A stretch of DNA of 64,000 nt from Paracoccaceae bacterium (GTDB taxonomy: Bacteria > Pseudomonadota > Alphaproteobacteria > Rhodobacterales > Rhodobacteraceae): assembly GCA_027489375.1 (NCBI GenBank), contig JAIXZW010000001.1, positions 124,001-188,000 on the forward strand. The letters are read 5' to 3'. Under the pieces are notes generated by a model. It saw only the letters and a list, made by a program, of their open reading frames with translations, made no database searches and was not told the DNA's origin. The translations under genes were made by a program, and so were the position numbers. This document shows positions 63,686 through 64,000 of the stretch, one piece after another (positions within the stretch are counted from its first letter, which is position 1; each line of letters begins with the position of its first letter).

Positions 63686-64000
63686 ATGCGTCTTTCGACC
63701 ATTCAGAAGGGTATGGCCGCGGGCCTGACCGGATTTGCTGCCATGCTCACTTCGGGGGCGGCGATTGCCCAGACGCTCGAAGTCGTGGGCCAGCCTGTGG
63801 CGGAAAAGATGGGCTTCCAGCCCGCCGCGACCGAGCTTGCGCGCGATTTGCAGGGTCTGGACCACATGATCCTGATCATCATCACCGTGATCGTGGTCTT
63901 CGTCACGGCGCTGCTGATCTATGCGATTGTCCGCTACAACAGCCGCGCCAACAAGGTTCCGGCCAAGTTCACGCACAACTCGCCGCTGGAAATCGCATGG
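63686..64000 (+). CDS. coxB: Cytochrome c oxidase subunit II, N-terminal part (cut by window end)
   Basis: ATG 63686; 105 codons are visible and the frame is open at the right edge. Signal peptide (MRLSTIQKGMAAGLTGFAAM, cleavage near AIA-Q), then the first membrane helix (MILIIITVIVVFVTALLIYAI in parts) and RYNSRANKVPAKFTHNSPLE, where N-S-P-L-E is the conserved start of the second helix region of CoxB. The CuA domain lies outside the window. Subunit II of an aa3-type oxidase, consistent with ctaA at 57974. Confidence 0.93.
   Translation, partial: MRLSTIQKGMAAGLTGFAAMLTSGAAIAQTLEVVGQPVAEKMGFQPAATELARDLQGLDHMILIIITVIVVFVTALLIYAIVRYNSRANKVPAKFTHNSPLEIAW

Overview
The window is high-GC (by eye about two thirds G+C) chromosomal DNA from an alphaproteobacterium, most likely a member of the Rhodobacteraceae (Rhodobacterales). 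Pointers are the ChpT histidine phosphotransferase (53568-54197) beside a DUF3553 gene, the ornithine-lipid pair olsB-olsA, rplU with an Ala/Lys-rich tail, and the obg-proB-proA and ctaA/tldD/coxB arrangements. Genes are dense, with many 4-bp ATGA start/stop overlaps. All functions below are read from motifs and remembered families; no database search was run.

Layout. 1-3 kb: end of an unidentified gene, molybdate-binding modA, a PfkB sugar kinase and a short-chain dehydrogenase. 3-8.6 kb: a cellulose-synthase-like GT2 glycosyltransferase with a 46-residue membrane partner, then a partner-switching module (RsbW-like kinase, STAS antagonist, SpoIIE phosphatase) and a stand-alone receiver protein. 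8.6-12 kb: proC, a bestrophin-like channel, a LysR regulator and a DUF4242 protein. 12-16.6 kb: two tandem 7TM-DISM sensor kinases and an OmpR-type regulator. The kinases look complementary: one keeps the ATPase, the other keeps the phospho-acceptor His. 16.7-30 kb: sorbosone-type dehydrogenase, lipid kinase, phosphoesterase, Aas-type acyltransferase/synthetase, amidase, modBC (23 kb from modA), phospholipase D-type enzyme, EEP-family hydrolase, 5-formyl-THF cyclo-ligase, DUF2243 and a LysR gene. 30-36 kb: a quaternary-amine cluster (gbcA, gbcB, MttB-family methyltransferase, TetR regulator) with a perfect 20-bp palindrome before the methyltransferase, then a secreted or outer-membrane protein.

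36.88-47.00 kb is an integrated mobile element of about 10.1 kb in the 3' end of tRNA-Ser(CGA). It is bounded by a 15-bp direct repeat. It carries a tyrosine integrase, an AlpA-like regulator, a replication-type winged-helix protein followed by about 22-bp-phased iteron-like palindromes, small and large terminase subunits, a scaffold-like coiled coil, a major capsid protein, a tape-measure-like protein and a divergent XRE repressor with two palindromic operators. No portal, head-tail connector, tail fibre or lysis gene is visible. It therefore reads as a capsid-encoding phage satellite or a strongly reduced prophage rather than a complete phage, and it is the most interesting object here.

47-64 kb is core genome: DUF2059 protein, rplU-rpmA with a clear promoter and terminator, a GNAT acetyltransferase, obgE-proB-proA, chpT, DUF3553, olsBA, a thiE-like gene, an RNA methyltransferase, ctaA, an M32 carboxypeptidase, an MFS transporter, tldD and the start of coxB. 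Five GC-rich palindromic repeats lie in gene-end intergenic spaces here, each oriented with the gene that ends beside it.
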